Positions 9,044-17,334 of a DNA stretch of 45,288 nucleotides are shown in pieces. The position numbers and the translations under genes are program-made. Source of the DNA: Rhodopirellula sp. SM50 (GTDB taxonomy: Bacteria > Planctomycetota > Planctomycetia > Pirellulales > Pirellulaceae); NCBI RefSeq assembly GCF_002289565.1, contig NZ_NTFY01000096.1, forward strand, positions 1 to 45,288, given 5' to 3'. The notes below the pieces were generated by a model. It worked only from the letters and a program-made list of their open reading frames with translations, did no database searches and had not been told where the DNA came from. Position 1 is the first letter of the stretch, and every line of letters begins with the position of its first letter.

Positions 9044-9412
9044 TTGAACGTTCATCAACTCAATCACGTGGCACTGCATGTCGCCGATGTCCCGGTCAGT
9101 GTGGCGTTTTATAGGGACGTTTTGTGTTTGCCGGCGATGGATCGACCGGCGTTCGATTTTCCCGGTGCCTGGTTTCGCTTGGGTGTCGATCAAGAACTGC
9201 ATTTGATCGGCGACCGTGATCAACCGGTGCACTCAAGCCATCGCGGCACGCACTTGGCGCTCGTCGTTGATGATCTGGATGAATGGGAAAAGCACCTGGA
9301 CGCCCATCAGGCAACTCGGCTTCCCCGGCGCATTCGTCCCGACGGTGCCCAACAGACCTTCGTCCAAGACCCGGACGGACACTGGATCGAACTCTGCGTC
9401 CCGGGGAAATAG
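9044..9412 (+). CDS. VOC (glyoxalase/dioxygenase-like) family protein
   Basis: About 122 residues forming one vicinal-oxygen-chelate domain: LNHVALHVADVPVSVAFYRDVL opens the first beta-alpha-beta-beta-beta module (quoted in parts: NHVALHV, SVAFYRDVL), GTHLALVVDDLDEWEKHL the second, and QDPDGHWIELC closes it. The His of NHVAL, the His of THLAL and the Glu of WIELC are the usual metal ligands. Substrate cannot be told. A TTG at 9044 is proposed as start because it directly precedes the domain; an ATG at 8951 lies inside the preceding gene. No strong ribosome-binding site is seen. The start region itself contains pieces of the heptamer repeats found after the gene. Confidence 0.75.
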   Translation: MNVHQLNHVALHVADVPVSVAFYRDVLCLPAMDRPAFDFPGAWFRLGVDQELHLIGDRDQPVHSSHRGTHLALVVDDLDEWEKHLDAHQATRLPRRIRPDGAQQTFVQDPDGHWIELCVPGK

Positions 9413-9418
9413 GTTTTA

Positions 9419-9467
9419 GGTTCCAAGTTCCAAGTTGCAGGTCGTCAGATTTCAGATTGCAGATTGG
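9419..9467 (+). repeat. Heptamer repeat array, left part
   Basis: Short 7-bp units follow the VOC gene: two TTCCAAG units and a TTGCAGG variant, then TCAGATT, TCAGATT and GCAGATT. The periodicity is seven throughout. It resembles the short tandemly repeated repetitive heptamers described in cyanobacteria, and pairs in inverted sense with the array at 9523-9583. Confidence 0.8.
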
Positions 9468-9522
9468 TCCGATCTTTTCGTGTCACCCATTTTCTTGCCT
9501 ACTTCCCGTCTCCCCCATTTTT

Positions 9523-9583
9523 CTGCCAACTGCCAACTGCCAACTGACTTGGAACCTGGAACTTGGAACTTGGAACCTGGAAC
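9523..9583 (+). repeat. Heptamer repeat array, right part
   Basis: Three perfect CTGCCAA units (9523-9543) are followed, after four bases, by five CYTGGAA units (9548-9582). The second set is the reverse complement of the TTCCAAG units at 9419, so the two arrays could form a long stem in RNA. It lies nine bases from the stop codon of the ankyrin gene on the other strand. Confidence 0.9.
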
Positions 9584-9591
9584 ATGGCCCC

Positions 9592-10320
9592 CTAACGTCC
9601 TTCCAGCCGTTCGGCGAGTTTGATGTGGCCATTTTGTCGGGCGAAGTAGGCGGCGGATTCGCCATCGATGTCGACCATCTCTTTCTTGGCGCCTCGCTTG
9701 AGCAACACTTCCACGACTTCGGCCTGTCCTTCGGCAGCGGCCATCATCAGCGCGGTCCAGTGTTCGCCGTTGTCGACAGCGTTGATGTCCGCGCCGGCGT
9801 CCAGCAGGATTTCGACGGTGGTCGGTGCGGGGCCGCTGGCGGCGTGAATCAGCGGCGTCTTGCCGGTCCGGTCGCGTGCATCGATCGTGGCGTTGTGCTT
9901 GATCAGCAACTTGACGATGGCGTCGTGACCGTTGTAGGCGGCCATGGCAAGCGGCGTCAGTCCGTTGGTGTCGGCTTCGTTGACATCCATGCCGCTTTCC
10001 AAACAGAGTTCGACGACACGTAGTTTGCCGTCGTGGGCGGCCACCCGAAAGGCTTCGGGACTGTACAACGCATCCGTTGTGGTCTCCGGCTCCGACGCGG
10101 TCGTCGATTCGGTTTCGGCAGCCGGTTGAGATTCGATGGCGTCGCTGTCTGTTGTGTCGCCTTCGGCGGGATCGCCCGGTTCGATTGCGGTTTCGGCTTG
10201 GGGGTTGGTGTCCGTGCCGGAATCCGGGGTTTCACCGTTGCAGCCGACCGTCAACAGCAGGGCGACGAGACAAAGATTGGTGGCTAGAACGTGGAGAAAA
10301 GAGGTCGAACGGGTGGGCAT
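9592..10320 (-). CDS. Ankyrin-repeat lipoprotein
   Basis: A 242-residue protein with a lipoprotein signal: hydrophobic LCLVALLLTVGC with the lipid-bearing Cys at residue 28, and a Gly-Asn rather than Asp after it. A low-complexity Thr/Glu/Ser/Pro linker follows to about residue 85. Four to five ankyrin repeats fill the rest, recognisable by NGLTPLAMAAYNGHDAIV, GKTPLIHAA, WTALMMAAAEGQAEVVEVLL and the closing AAYFARQNGHIKLAERL. Ankyrin arrays bind other proteins; here the binding would occur on the periplasmic side or at the cell surface. It is a single gene convergent with the VOC gene. Partner unknown. Confidence 0.88.
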   Translation of the reverse strand: MPTRSTSFLHVLATNLCLVALLLTVGCNGETPDSGTDTNPQAETAIEPGDPAEGDTTDSDAIESQPAAETESTTASEPETTTDALYSPEAFRVAAHDGKLRVVELCLESGMDVNEADTNGLTPLAMAAYNGHDAIVKLLIKHNATIDARDRTGKTPLIHAASGPAPTTVEILLDAGADINAVDNGEHWTALMMAAAEGQAEVVEVLLKRGAKKEMVDIDGESAAYFARQNGHIKLAERLEGR

Positions 10321-10457
10321 GATGAGCGATCGAAATCGGGCGTTGGGGTGATGTGACCGGTTGTGTCAACGGTCTCGCGATCCTGTTGGTGGTCACGGAG
10401 GCGAAAACGCTTCCGCGGTCTTCAGTATCTCACATTTCTTCACGGAGGAGCGATCCG

Positions 10458-10847
10458 GTGGCAAAGTTTTACGTTCAGTGTGGTCAGACGGAACTGGTAC
10501 TCAACAGCGACACGGCGGATTCGGCGGCTTTGGCGATGATCGATCGCATTCTCGGGCCGCATTTGTGGATCTACGACGATCCCGGGTTGAGCGAATTGGA
10601 GTGCTGCCAGCATTTGATGTTGGAAGCGCTGTTGCATCTTCCCACCGAGATTTCGGTCAGCGAGCAGGGGTTTGACCGCGACGATGCCGTGAAGATCTCG
10701 GTCCCGGAGACGATTCACTGCTGGCATGCGTTGATGATCGGAATGCGGCGGTTGTTTCGCGCAGCCGGGTTGGACCGCAGCGTCGCGGTGCTGGCCGGTG
10801 CCGAGGCGATCGATCGCGTGGTCTCGTCGCCACGATTACCCCGCTAG
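10458..10847 (+). CDS. Hypothetical protein, 129 residues
   Basis: The GTG at 10458 is chosen because GGAGG lies nine bases upstream (10444-10448); longer in-frame readings from 10353 would include non-protein-like sequence. The product is a small soluble protein starting VAKFYVQCGQTELVLNS with a beta-rich opening and helices in the second half (HALMIGMRRLFRAAGL). It contains three Cys and no membrane segment. I do not recognise a family. A related-looking arrangement continues with another small gene 166 bases downstream on the same strand. Confidence 0.65.
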   Translation: MAKFYVQCGQTELVLNSDTADSAALAMIDRILGPHLWIYDDPGLSELECCQHLMLEALLHLPTEISVSEQGFDRDDAVKISVPETIHCWHALMIGMRRLFRAAGLDRSVAVLAGAEAIDRVVSSPRLPR

Positions 10848-10850
10848 GCA

Positions 10851-10895
10851 ACACTGCGAAGCAATGCTTCACAGCGTTGTTCGCTCGGGGAGGGT
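10851..10895. repeat. Imperfect palindrome around GCTTCACAGCGTT
   Basis: Two near-inverted 13-bp arms (AACACTGCGAAGC and GCTTCACAGCGTT, 11 of 13 pairing) lie between the two small genes. The right arm is the same module that borders the inverted-repeat elements near 22462 and 41854. Confidence 0.6.
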
Positions 10896-11013
10896 GCGAC
10901 CGCTCGCATGGCCGGAACCGGCGTGCTACCTTGGCGGATGTCGGGTCGATCGTGCGAACCCCGGGATCGGCCATGTTTTCTTCATGCCAAGAACGAGACT
11001 GCGGAGTATTCAC

Positions 11014-11229
11014 GTGCAGCAGGTCAAGATTTTCAAGTCCGTCGATACCGAACTGGAAGACTTGGAAAAACAAATCAACCGGTTCATCCGAAAGAACAAT
11101 GTGCGGGTGTTGTCGATCTCGGGCAATCATTCGGCGTCGGTGGACACCGGCGCAGGCCCGATGAACACGTTTTCCGGTGGCGATGTGACCGTGATCATGT
11201 TGTTCGAAATTGAATCCCCCAGTCGTTGA
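11014..11229 (+). CDS. Small hypothetical protein, 71 residues
   Basis: A short protein starting at GTG 11014, with GGAG eight bases upstream; an ATG at 10984 in the same frame is the alternative. The first half is helical and charged (VDTELEDLEKQINRFI). The second half looks like beta strands (VRVLSISG, DVTVIMLFEIE) around a Gly/Asn/Thr-rich loop. No signal peptide, membrane helix or known family. Codon use matches its neighbours, and the well-placed ribosome-binding site supports its being real. Confidence 0.6.
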   Translation: MQQVKIFKSVDTELEDLEKQINRFIRKNNVRVLSISGNHSASVDTGAGPMNTFSGGDVTVIMLFEIESPSR

Positions 11230-11241
11230 TTCGGCCGCGTT

Positions 11242-11283
11242 CTTCCGAACCATGCACCCGGCCTTCCGAACCATGCACCCGGC
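11242..11283 (+). repeat. Perfect 21-bp tandem duplication before the ABC ATPase
   Basis: The 21-bp unit at 11242-11262 is repeated exactly at 11263-11283, ending eight bases before the ATG of the ABC ATPase. Because the length is a multiple of three, the reading frame that runs through it stays open. Each copy contains an ATG, so it could offer false starts or alter translation of the gene. Confidence 0.9.
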
Positions 11284-11291
11284 GGCAGACC

Positions 11292-12050
11292 ATGATCGAA
11301 GTCGAAGCGTTCGTCAAACGTTACGGTGACTTTGTCGCCGTGGCCGGCGTGTCGTTCGCGATTCCGGCGGGTTCGGTCGCAGCGTTGGTCGGTCCCAATG
11401 GTGCCGGTAAGACGACGACGATTCGAACCTTGTGCGGGATTCTTCGACCGACCGCGGGGCGCATGCGAGTCGCCGGCGCCGATCTGGCGGTCGATCCCAT
11501 TTTGGTCAAACGACGCACGGCCTATGTCCCCGACGACCCGCCGTTATTTGACACGTTGACGGTCCAGGAGCATCTGCAGTTCATCGCCTCGGCGTACCGA
11601 TTGAGTGACTGGCAAGACGACGCCGAGGACTGGCTGAGTCGGTTGACGTTGAGCGACAAGAAGAACACGTTGGCGTCGGAGTTGTCGCGGGGGATGCGGC
11701 AGAAGGTGGCGATCGCGTGCGCCTATTTACGCCGCCCCGACGTCTTGCTGTTGGACGAACCGATGACCGGGTTGGACCCGCCGAGTATTCGCACGTTGAA
11801 GGAAACGATTCGCGAGCAGTCGCAGCGAGGGGCGACGGTGCTGGTCAGCTCGCACCTGCTGTCGCTGGTCGATGATTTGTGCGATTTCTTGGTGTTGATT
11901 CGACAGGGCAAGGTGTTGTTCAGCGGTCCGCTGGGCGAGGCCCGCGAGCGGTTCGGGGGCGCCAGCGGGTCATTGGAGGAAGTGTTCTTTCGGCTGACCG
12001 GCCAGCCGCAAGAACTCGACGATCAAGATCTTGCGGTGAGCGATGATTGA
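11292..12050 (+). CDS. ABC transporter ATP-binding protein
   Basis: A 252-residue ABC ATPase with all motifs intact: Walker A GPNGAGKTT (residues 34-42), signature LSRGM (131-135), Walker B VLLLDEP (151-157) and the H-loop region VLVSSHLL. The signature is LSRGM rather than LSGGQ, as is common in CcmA/NatA-like export ATPases. It would power the membrane protein encoded directly downstream, whose start overlaps this gene by eight bases. The ATG at 11292 is chosen because the ABC fold begins there (MIEVEAFVKRYG); an open frame upstream contains the 21-bp duplication. Substrate unknown. Confidence 0.9.
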   Translation: MIEVEAFVKRYGDFVAVAGVSFAIPAGSVAALVGPNGAGKTTTIRTLCGILRPTAGRMRVAGADLAVDPILVKRRTAYVPDDPPLFDTLTVQEHLQFIASAYRLSDWQDDAEDWLSRLTLSDKKNTLASELSRGMRQKVAIACAYLRRPDVLLLDEPMTGLDPPSIRTLKETIREQSQRGATVLVSSHLLSLVDDLCDFLVLIRQGKVLFSGPLGEARERFGGASGSLEEVFFRLTGQPQELDDQDLAVSDD

Positions 12051-13698
12051 TCCCGCTCTGACGCAATTGATGCGGATGCTGATGTGGGCCGCGGTTCGCC
12101 AAGGGTGGCGATTGGTCAAGAAACCGGCCGGAGCGTTCTTCACCCTGTTCATGCTGGCGATGGTTTCCTTCGGTCTGATGCCCACCATGGTGATGGCACT
12201 GAGTGATCAGCAACAGCCTTCCTCGATCATTGCCGAGCTGCTGGGAAGTGCCATCCCGGTGTTGATGTATGCCGCCGCGGCGATGATGGTGGTGACCGAT
12301 TCAGGCAAAGCGTTGTTGGAACTGAAGCCACCGGAGCTTCAATTTGTGCTTGCCGGACCGTTCACCAATTCCCAGATCCTGTCGTACCGGTTGTTGACGC
12401 TTGGGGTCGGATGGTTGCCGCTTAGTTTTTTCTTTTCGGTGTTTCTGCTGCCACACTTCGGCAGCCTGTTGGGCGGTTTTCTGGGGATCGCGTTGGGGGG
12501 AGCGTTCATCACGATGATCGCCTTTCAATACACGCTGGTCAGATCCAGGATTTCTCCAATGGGCTTGCGAGCGATTCGCTGGTGCGTTGGCGCCAGTCTT
12601 GCATTGATCGCGACGGAGGTCGCCCATCAGGTGCTGTGGTCGCCGGACGCCTATTCGGTGGAGATGATTTCCCGGGCGATCACTGACGGTTGGGCTGCGC
12701 GCGGGTTGACGCTTCCGTTTCGCCCCTTCGTGTTGCTGATCGAAAGTGCGATCGGGATGGAGTGGCTGGGGGGGCTGGTGATGAGTGTCGCCTTGGTGGT
12801 GGGCATCACGGTCAGTTGTTACCGGACCAACGGCGGATTCTCAGAGCTTGCGGTCGAGGGTGTCGCACGGCGGCAAAAGAAGCTCGAGCGGATTCGCGGC
12901 GGTAACGTCTACGGCATGTCGACGCGTCGGGCGGAACGGTCGCGGTCATTGCCCGCGTTTGGATGGTGGGGCGGAGTTGGGCCGGTGGCCTGGTCACAGG
13001 TCACATCGGCCATCCGCCGCACCGGCCGGTTGGTCCCCGGAATGATCATCCTCGGGATGGTGGCGGCGATCGCCGCCGCGGTGCTGCTGCGTCTGTTTCC
13101 GGACACGATTCCCGATCCGGCCCGAACCTATGCCGTGCCCGCCGCACTGGCGGCGTCGGCCTATGTGGGGTTTCTGGTGTCGATCACGGCGCAGAGCGGG
13201 TTTTCCGCCAATCGGCGTCTGCTGACGTGGTACCAGACGTTGCCGATCCGCCCGATGGCGATCGCGATCGGGATGGTCAGCGGAACCGCGACGGTGTTGC
13301 TGGCGATTGAGTGTGCGTTTTGTTTGCCGGCCCTGGTGGTCAGTTCGCTGACGATGGTGCAGTCGCTGTCGGTGGTGTTTGCCTGGGCTTCATTCGGTCT
13401 GGCGTTTGCGTCGATGACCAATTTTATTTCGGCGGTGACGGGGCTGCGTCCGATGCCCAGCGGAACGCCGGACGTCTTTCAGGGGGCGCGGGCGTTGATT
13501 TTCATGATGATCCTGGGGCTTTCCATGACGCCGATCTTGCTGTTTGCCGTCGGATCGGCGGCGATCGCCGGGGTGCTGGTGGGGTTTTCTTGGACGTTCT
13601 GTTCGATTGCCGCGGGGCTGGCGATGTTGGCGGGGCTGCCGGCAATGTGGTGGTACTCGGGGATCCGGTTCGTCGACAGCGAGTTTTTGGGTGATTGA
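12043..13698 (+). CDS. ABC exporter permease-like membrane protein
   Basis: A 551-residue integral membrane protein with roughly ten to twelve hydrophobic segments, including FFTLFMLAMVSFGLMPTMV near residue 35-55, LPLSFFFSVFLLPHFGSLL, LGGLVMSVALVVGITV, MIILGMVAAIAAAVLLRLF and a final pair near the C-terminus. A cytoplasmic basic loop (RRQKKLERIRGG) divides it in two. The gene overlaps the ATPase gene by eight bases (ATGATTGA), so the two are translationally coupled and should form one export complex. The architecture fits the large ABC-2-like or putative ABC exporter groups; what is exported cannot be inferred. Confidence 0.85.
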   Translation: MIDPALTQLMRMLMWAAVRQGWRLVKKPAGAFFTLFMLAMVSFGLMPTMVMALSDQQQPSSIIAELLGSAIPVLMYAAAAMMVVTDSGKALLELKPPELQFVLAGPFTNSQILSYRLLTLGVGWLPLSFFFSVFLLPHFGSLLGGFLGIALGGAFITMIAFQYTLVRSRISPMGLRAIRWCVGASLALIATEVAHQVLWSPDAYSVEMISRAITDGWAARGLTLPFRPFVLLIESAIGMEWLGGLVMSVALVVGITVSCYRTNGGFSELAVEGVARRQKKLERIRGGNVYGMSTRRAERSRSLPAFGWWGGVGPVAWSQVTSAIRRTGRLVPGMIILGMVAAIAAAVLLRLFPDTIPDPARTYAVPAALAASAYVGFLVSITAQSGFSANRRLLTWYQTLPIRPMAIAIGMVSGTATVLLAIECAFCLPALVVSSLTMVQSLSVVFAWASFGLAFASMTNFISAVTGLRPMPSGTPDVFQGARALIFMMILGLSMTPILLFAVGSAAIAGVLVGFSWTFCSIAAGLAMLAGLPAMWWYSGIRFVDSEFLGD

Positions 13699-13826
13699 CC
13701 GAGTTATCGGCTTGTCAAAAATCGAGCGTTGACCGTACAGTTTGGCCGGACCCGTGATTTGGGTCAGTCTTGACCGCGTCAGGATGTGGACCGGGTTTTC
13801 GTCTCCTAATTCTCTAAATCGTTGAC

Positions 13827-15965
13827 ATGTTACGACCGGGTGAGGGCAATGCCGCAGAGATCAATCGCACCGGCGAGGAACGCGACTTGGACCGAGTGCC
13901 GAGTGTCACGGTGGTCGAAAAGACGATCGCGGTGTTGGTCATTGCGCTCGATGTGCAGGTCAACAAGCAGCCGATCGCGTTGCACGTGCTGGTACACGAT
14001 CCGGAAGATCCGTTTCGGCAGTTGATGGACGCGGCGGAGAAATCCGACATCGTGTTGCGGGAGTCGCCGTTCCGCAGCGCGGGGGAGACCTTTGCGACCG
14101 TTCGCCAGGGGTATGCGGTCGTGTTCGCCCTGGAGGGCGGCAAGATGTTGGTGCTGGAGCGGGCCGAGGGGAGTCGGCTGGAAGCGTCCCTGATCGGAGA
14201 GACCACCGAGCATCTGAGTTTGAGCAAATCGGAGCTGGCGGACTTGTTGGGGGAGCCTGATTCGGTGCGGATGTTGGTCGCGAAAAAAGAGCTGGAGTGC
14301 GAAACACTTTCGGGCGCCCACGCACACGACGGTGTCGGCGACTATCCGACACCGGTCCGGCGTTTGGTCGCACTGTTGACTTTGGATCGGCGTGATCTGT
14401 GGCTGGTGGTTTTATTTGCGGGCGTTGCCGGGGTGTTGGGATTAGCGACTCCGCTGGTCATCGAAGGGTTGGTCAATGTCGTCAGTTGGGGAACGTATTT
14501 CCAGCCGCTGGTCGTGTTGGCGGGGATGTTGCTGACGTGCCTGGGGATCGCGGGCGTGCTCAAGGTCCTGCAGACCTGGGTGGTCGAGATGATCCAGCGA
14601 CGTCAATTCGTGCGAATCGTCAGCGACCTGTCGCATCGATTTCCGCGTGCCAACCAGGCTTCGTTGCGGGGCGAGTATCCGCGCGAGTTGGCCAACCGCG
14701 TGTTCGATATCATGACGATCCAAAAGGCGACAGCGGTGTTGCTGCTCGACGGTGTGACGGTGGTGCTGACGACCGCGCTGGGGCTGATTCTGTTGGCGTT
14801 CTACCACCCGTTCTTGCTCGGCTTCGATCTCGTCCTGATCTTCACGATGGTCTTCTTTACCTGGATTCTTGGTCGCGGAGGAATCCTGACGGCGATCAAG
14901 GAATCGAAGACCAAGTATGAAGTCGCCCATTGGTTGCAGGACGTGATCGCGATGCCTTCGGCGTTCAAGACCGGCGGCGGCGAGCGGCTGGCGATTCTGC
15001 GAGCGAACCAGCTGACGTCGGAATACATCAAAGCGAGAAAGAAGCAATTCGGCGTCGTGATCCGTCAGGTCATTTTCGCCGTCGGGTTGCAAGTCGCAGC
15101 GTCCACCGTACTGCTCGGGCTGGGGGGCTGGTTGGTCATCGACGGGCAACTGACGCTCGGGCAATTGGTGGCCAGCGAGTTGGTCGTCACCGTCGTCGTC
15201 GGTGCGTTCGCCAAGGCGGGAAAGTCACTGGAGAAGTTTTACGACATGATGGCGGGGATCGATAAAGTCGGTTACCTGCTGGACATTCCGCCGGACCCGC
15301 GAACAGAGATCGGAACGATTCCGCCAGGTCCCGCCGAGGTCGGCTGGAGCGAGCTGTCGTTCAATTCGATGATGTACCATTGCAAGATTCCCACCGCCGA
15401 GGTTGCGGCCGGTTCCCGCGTGGCGATCATCGGGGACGATCAGCCGGGGATGGATTACCTGGCGAAATCGCTGGCCGGTCTGATCGATCCCGATTCCGGC
15501 GTGATCCAGATCGCCGGGTTTGACGCCTTTGAAGCGGCCAGCGCCAACCCGGGTGAACTGGTCGGATACGCCGGACCGCCCGAGATGTTTTATGGTTCGA
15601 TCGTCGAAAATGTCAGCCTGGGACGCCCCAACGTTTCACCCAATCGGGTCCGTCAGGCACTCGCCGCGACCGATTTGCTCGAAGCCGTGCTCGCGCTTCC
15701 CAGCGGACTCAACACCCCGGTCCAGACCGGCGGCTACCCGCTGACTCAGGATCAGCAATCGCGGTTGATGATCGCCCGTGCGATCGGGCCGTATCCCCGC
15801 TTGCTGGTCATCAACGGGCTGATGGATCATTTGAGCCGCGAACATCGCGAACTGATTTGGAAAAAACTGACCGGCCCGGATGCGAATTGGACGTTGATCG
15901 TCTTTACCAACCGGGATGACGTCGCCGCACTTTGCGATAGCCAGATTTCGTTGCACCTTTCCTAA
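13827..15965 (+). CDS. ABC-exporter-like protein with degenerate ATPase domain
   Basis: A 712-residue half-transporter: an N-terminal cytosolic region (about 1-180) without peptidase motifs, a membrane region (about 190-470), and an ABC-shaped domain (about 505-712). The ATPase fold is recognisable, yet every catalytic motif is altered. The P-loop reads GDDQPGMD (536-543; Lys and Ser/Thr lost), the Q-loop Gln is Pro584, the signature is LTQDQ (639-643), Walker B ends VIN-G (N663, G664 for Asp-Glu), and the H-loop His is N695. It should not hydrolyse ATP. Genes for a HlyD-like adaptor and TolC-like channel follow at once, so it sits where a type I secretion ATPase would. It may have become a scaffold or pair with an active ABC subunit elsewhere. 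Confidence 0.85.
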   Translation: MLRPGEGNAAEINRTGEERDLDRVPSVTVVEKTIAVLVIALDVQVNKQPIALHVLVHDPEDPFRQLMDAAEKSDIVLRESPFRSAGETFATVRQGYAVVFALEGGKMLVLERAEGSRLEASLIGETTEHLSLSKSELADLLGEPDSVRMLVAKKELECETLSGAHAHDGVGDYPTPVRRLVALLTLDRRDLWLVVLFAGVAGVLGLATPLVIEGLVNVVSWGTYFQPLVVLAGMLLTCLGIAGVLKVLQTWVVEMIQRRQFVRIVSDLSHRFPRANQASLRGEYPRELANRVFDIMTIQKATAVLLLDGVTVVLTTALGLILLAFYHPFLLGFDLVLIFTMVFFTWILGRGGILTAIKESKTKYEVAHWLQDVIAMPSAFKTGGGERLAILRANQLTSEYIKARKKQFGVVIRQVIFAVGLQVAASTVLLGLGGWLVIDGQLTLGQLVASELVVTVVVGAFAKAGKSLEKFYDMMAGIDKVGYLLDIPPDPRTEIGTIPPGPAEVGWSELSFNSMMYHCKIPTAEVAAGSRVAIIGDDQPGMDYLAKSLAGLIDPDSGVIQIAGFDAFEAASANPGELVGYAGPPEMFYGSIVENVSLGRPNVSPNRVRQALAATDLLEAVLALPSGLNTPVQTGGYPLTQDQQSRLMIARAIGPYPRLLVINGLMDHLSREHRELIWKKLTGPDANWTLIVFTNRDDVAALCDSQISLHLS

Positions 15966-15990
15966 CGACACGCATTCGTTGTTCACTGAC

Positions 15991-17334
15991 ATGATCGCAT
16001 CCGAACCTTCCGCCGATGACTTTCCGGCGCTGCAAATGATCCGAACCGGACGGATCGTACGCATCGTCGGGCGGATCACGTTTGTCGCATTGGTCCTCTC
16101 GATCGCAGCGATGGTGTTCGTGCCGTGGCGGCAGACCGCGCGCGGCACCGGGATCGTCAGGGCGCTCGATCCACAGCAACGGCCACAACCGATGCTCAGC
16201 CAATCCAAGGGCGTGGTCAGCTACGTCAAACCGGGACTGCGCGAAGGCAGCTATGTCGAAGAAGGCGAGTTGCTGCTGCAGATGAGCCCGTTCGCAGCCG
16301 ACGGTGTGGCGCAGATCGATACCCAGATCATGGCCTTGGAATCCAAATTGCAGGCCGAAAAGGCGAGTCTGGAGGTTGCCAAGACCAACGCCGAACTGCA
16401 GTTTCAATCCGGCGAGTCGCTCGAAAAGTCGTTGCAGCAAGACTACAACGCGGCCAAGCAAAAATGGGAACAGGCCAAAAACGAGGTCACCGCACTGCGA
16501 GCGGAACTACGTGACAAATTGAATCAATTGCAAGTCGCCGAAGACGTCTTTCCGCAGGGACTGATCTCACGCGAAGAACTGTTTACCAAACGTCGAGCGG
16601 TCGACGCTCAGGAAGCCAAGGTGCTCAAGGCCGAGAATGCCGAGCAGGAAGTTTACGCCGCCCTGGCCTCCAAAGAAGAGGAAATCGAAGCCAAGAAGCG
16701 GGACATCCGAATCAAGAACCAAGAGGCCAATGACAAGATCAACGCGGCCACCGGAAAGGTCAACACGGTTCAAAAAGAGATCTCTGACCTGAGAAACAAG
16801 CGGTCGGAACTGGATCGGCTGGAGATTCGGGCGCCCCGTTCGGGGTACATCCAACAGTGGAACGGTGTCACCGGCAGCGACACCATCAAAGAAGGCGATC
16901 AATTGTTCGTCATCGTCCCCGATGCCGATGAATTGGCGGTCGAAATGAAGGTCAGCGGCAACGACATGCCGCTGATTCAGGAAGGGGATCCGGTGCGTTT
17001 GCAATTCGAGGGGTGGCCGGCGGTGCAGTTTGTCGGTTGGCCCTCGGTGGCCGTTGGGACGTTCGGCGGTAAAGTCAACCGAGTATTCCCAACCGATGAT
17101 GGAATGGGCTATTTCCGCGTGATCGTCACGCCGGACAATCATTTTCCGCGGGAGGATGGGTGGCCGGATGACCGATACCTTCGTCAAGGTGTGCGCGCAA
17201 ACGGATGGGTTTTGCTGAAACGAGTTCCTCTCGGTTATGAGATATGGCGTCAATTGAACGGATTTCCCCCTGTCGTGGCCGACGACGAGCCCAAGAAGCA
17301 AAAGGCGGCGAAAGTCAAACTGCCCAAGCCTTAA
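15991..17334 (+). CDS. HlyD-family membrane fusion (periplasmic adaptor) protein
   Basis: A 447-residue adaptor. After a short cytosolic tail, one membrane helix spans about residues 26-46 (ITFVALVLSIAAMVFV). The lipoyl-like half-motif follows (KGVVSYVKPGLREGSYVEEGELL), given here as parts GVVSYVKPG and GSYVEEGELLLQ. A long alpha-helical hairpin, very rich in Glu/Lys/Gln/Ala, runs to about 285, and the second lipoyl half plus beta-barrel come after (IRAPRSGYIQQW, then NDMPLIQEGDPVRLQFEG). The C-terminus adds a Lys-rich tail (PKKQKAAKVKLPKP). It bridges the inner-membrane transporter and the TolC-like channel. The ATG at 15991 comes 25 bases after the ABC-like gene. Confidence 0.9.
   Translation: MIASEPSADDFPALQMIRTGRIVRIVGRITFVALVLSIAAMVFVPWRQTARGTGIVRALDPQQRPQPMLSQSKGVVSYVKPGLREGSYVEEGELLLQMSPFAADGVAQIDTQIMALESKLQAEKASLEVAKTNAELQFQSGESLEKSLQQDYNAAKQKWEQAKNEVTALRAELRDKLNQLQVAEDVFPQGLISREELFTKRRAVDAQEAKVLKAENAEQEVYAALASKEEEIEAKKRDIRIKNQEANDKINAATGKVNTVQKEISDLRNKRSELDRLEIRAPRSGYIQQWNGVTGSDTIKEGDQLFVIVPDADELAVEMKVSGNDMPLIQEGDPVRLQFEGWPAVQFVGWPSVAVGTFGGKVNRVFPTDDGMGYFRVIVTPDNHFPREDGWPDDRYLRQGVRANGWVLLKRVPLGYEIWRQLNGFPPVVADDEPKKQKAAKVKLPKP

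Noticed and set aside
9523..9583. CRISPR-like array
   Set aside because: Units are 7 bp and have no spacers; neither this nor the 134-bp tandem repeat has the repeat-spacer form, and no cas gene is present.
13728..13770. Sigma-70 promoter (TTGACC) before the ABC-like gene
   Set aside because: No acceptable -10 sequence lies at the right distance, so it was not listed.
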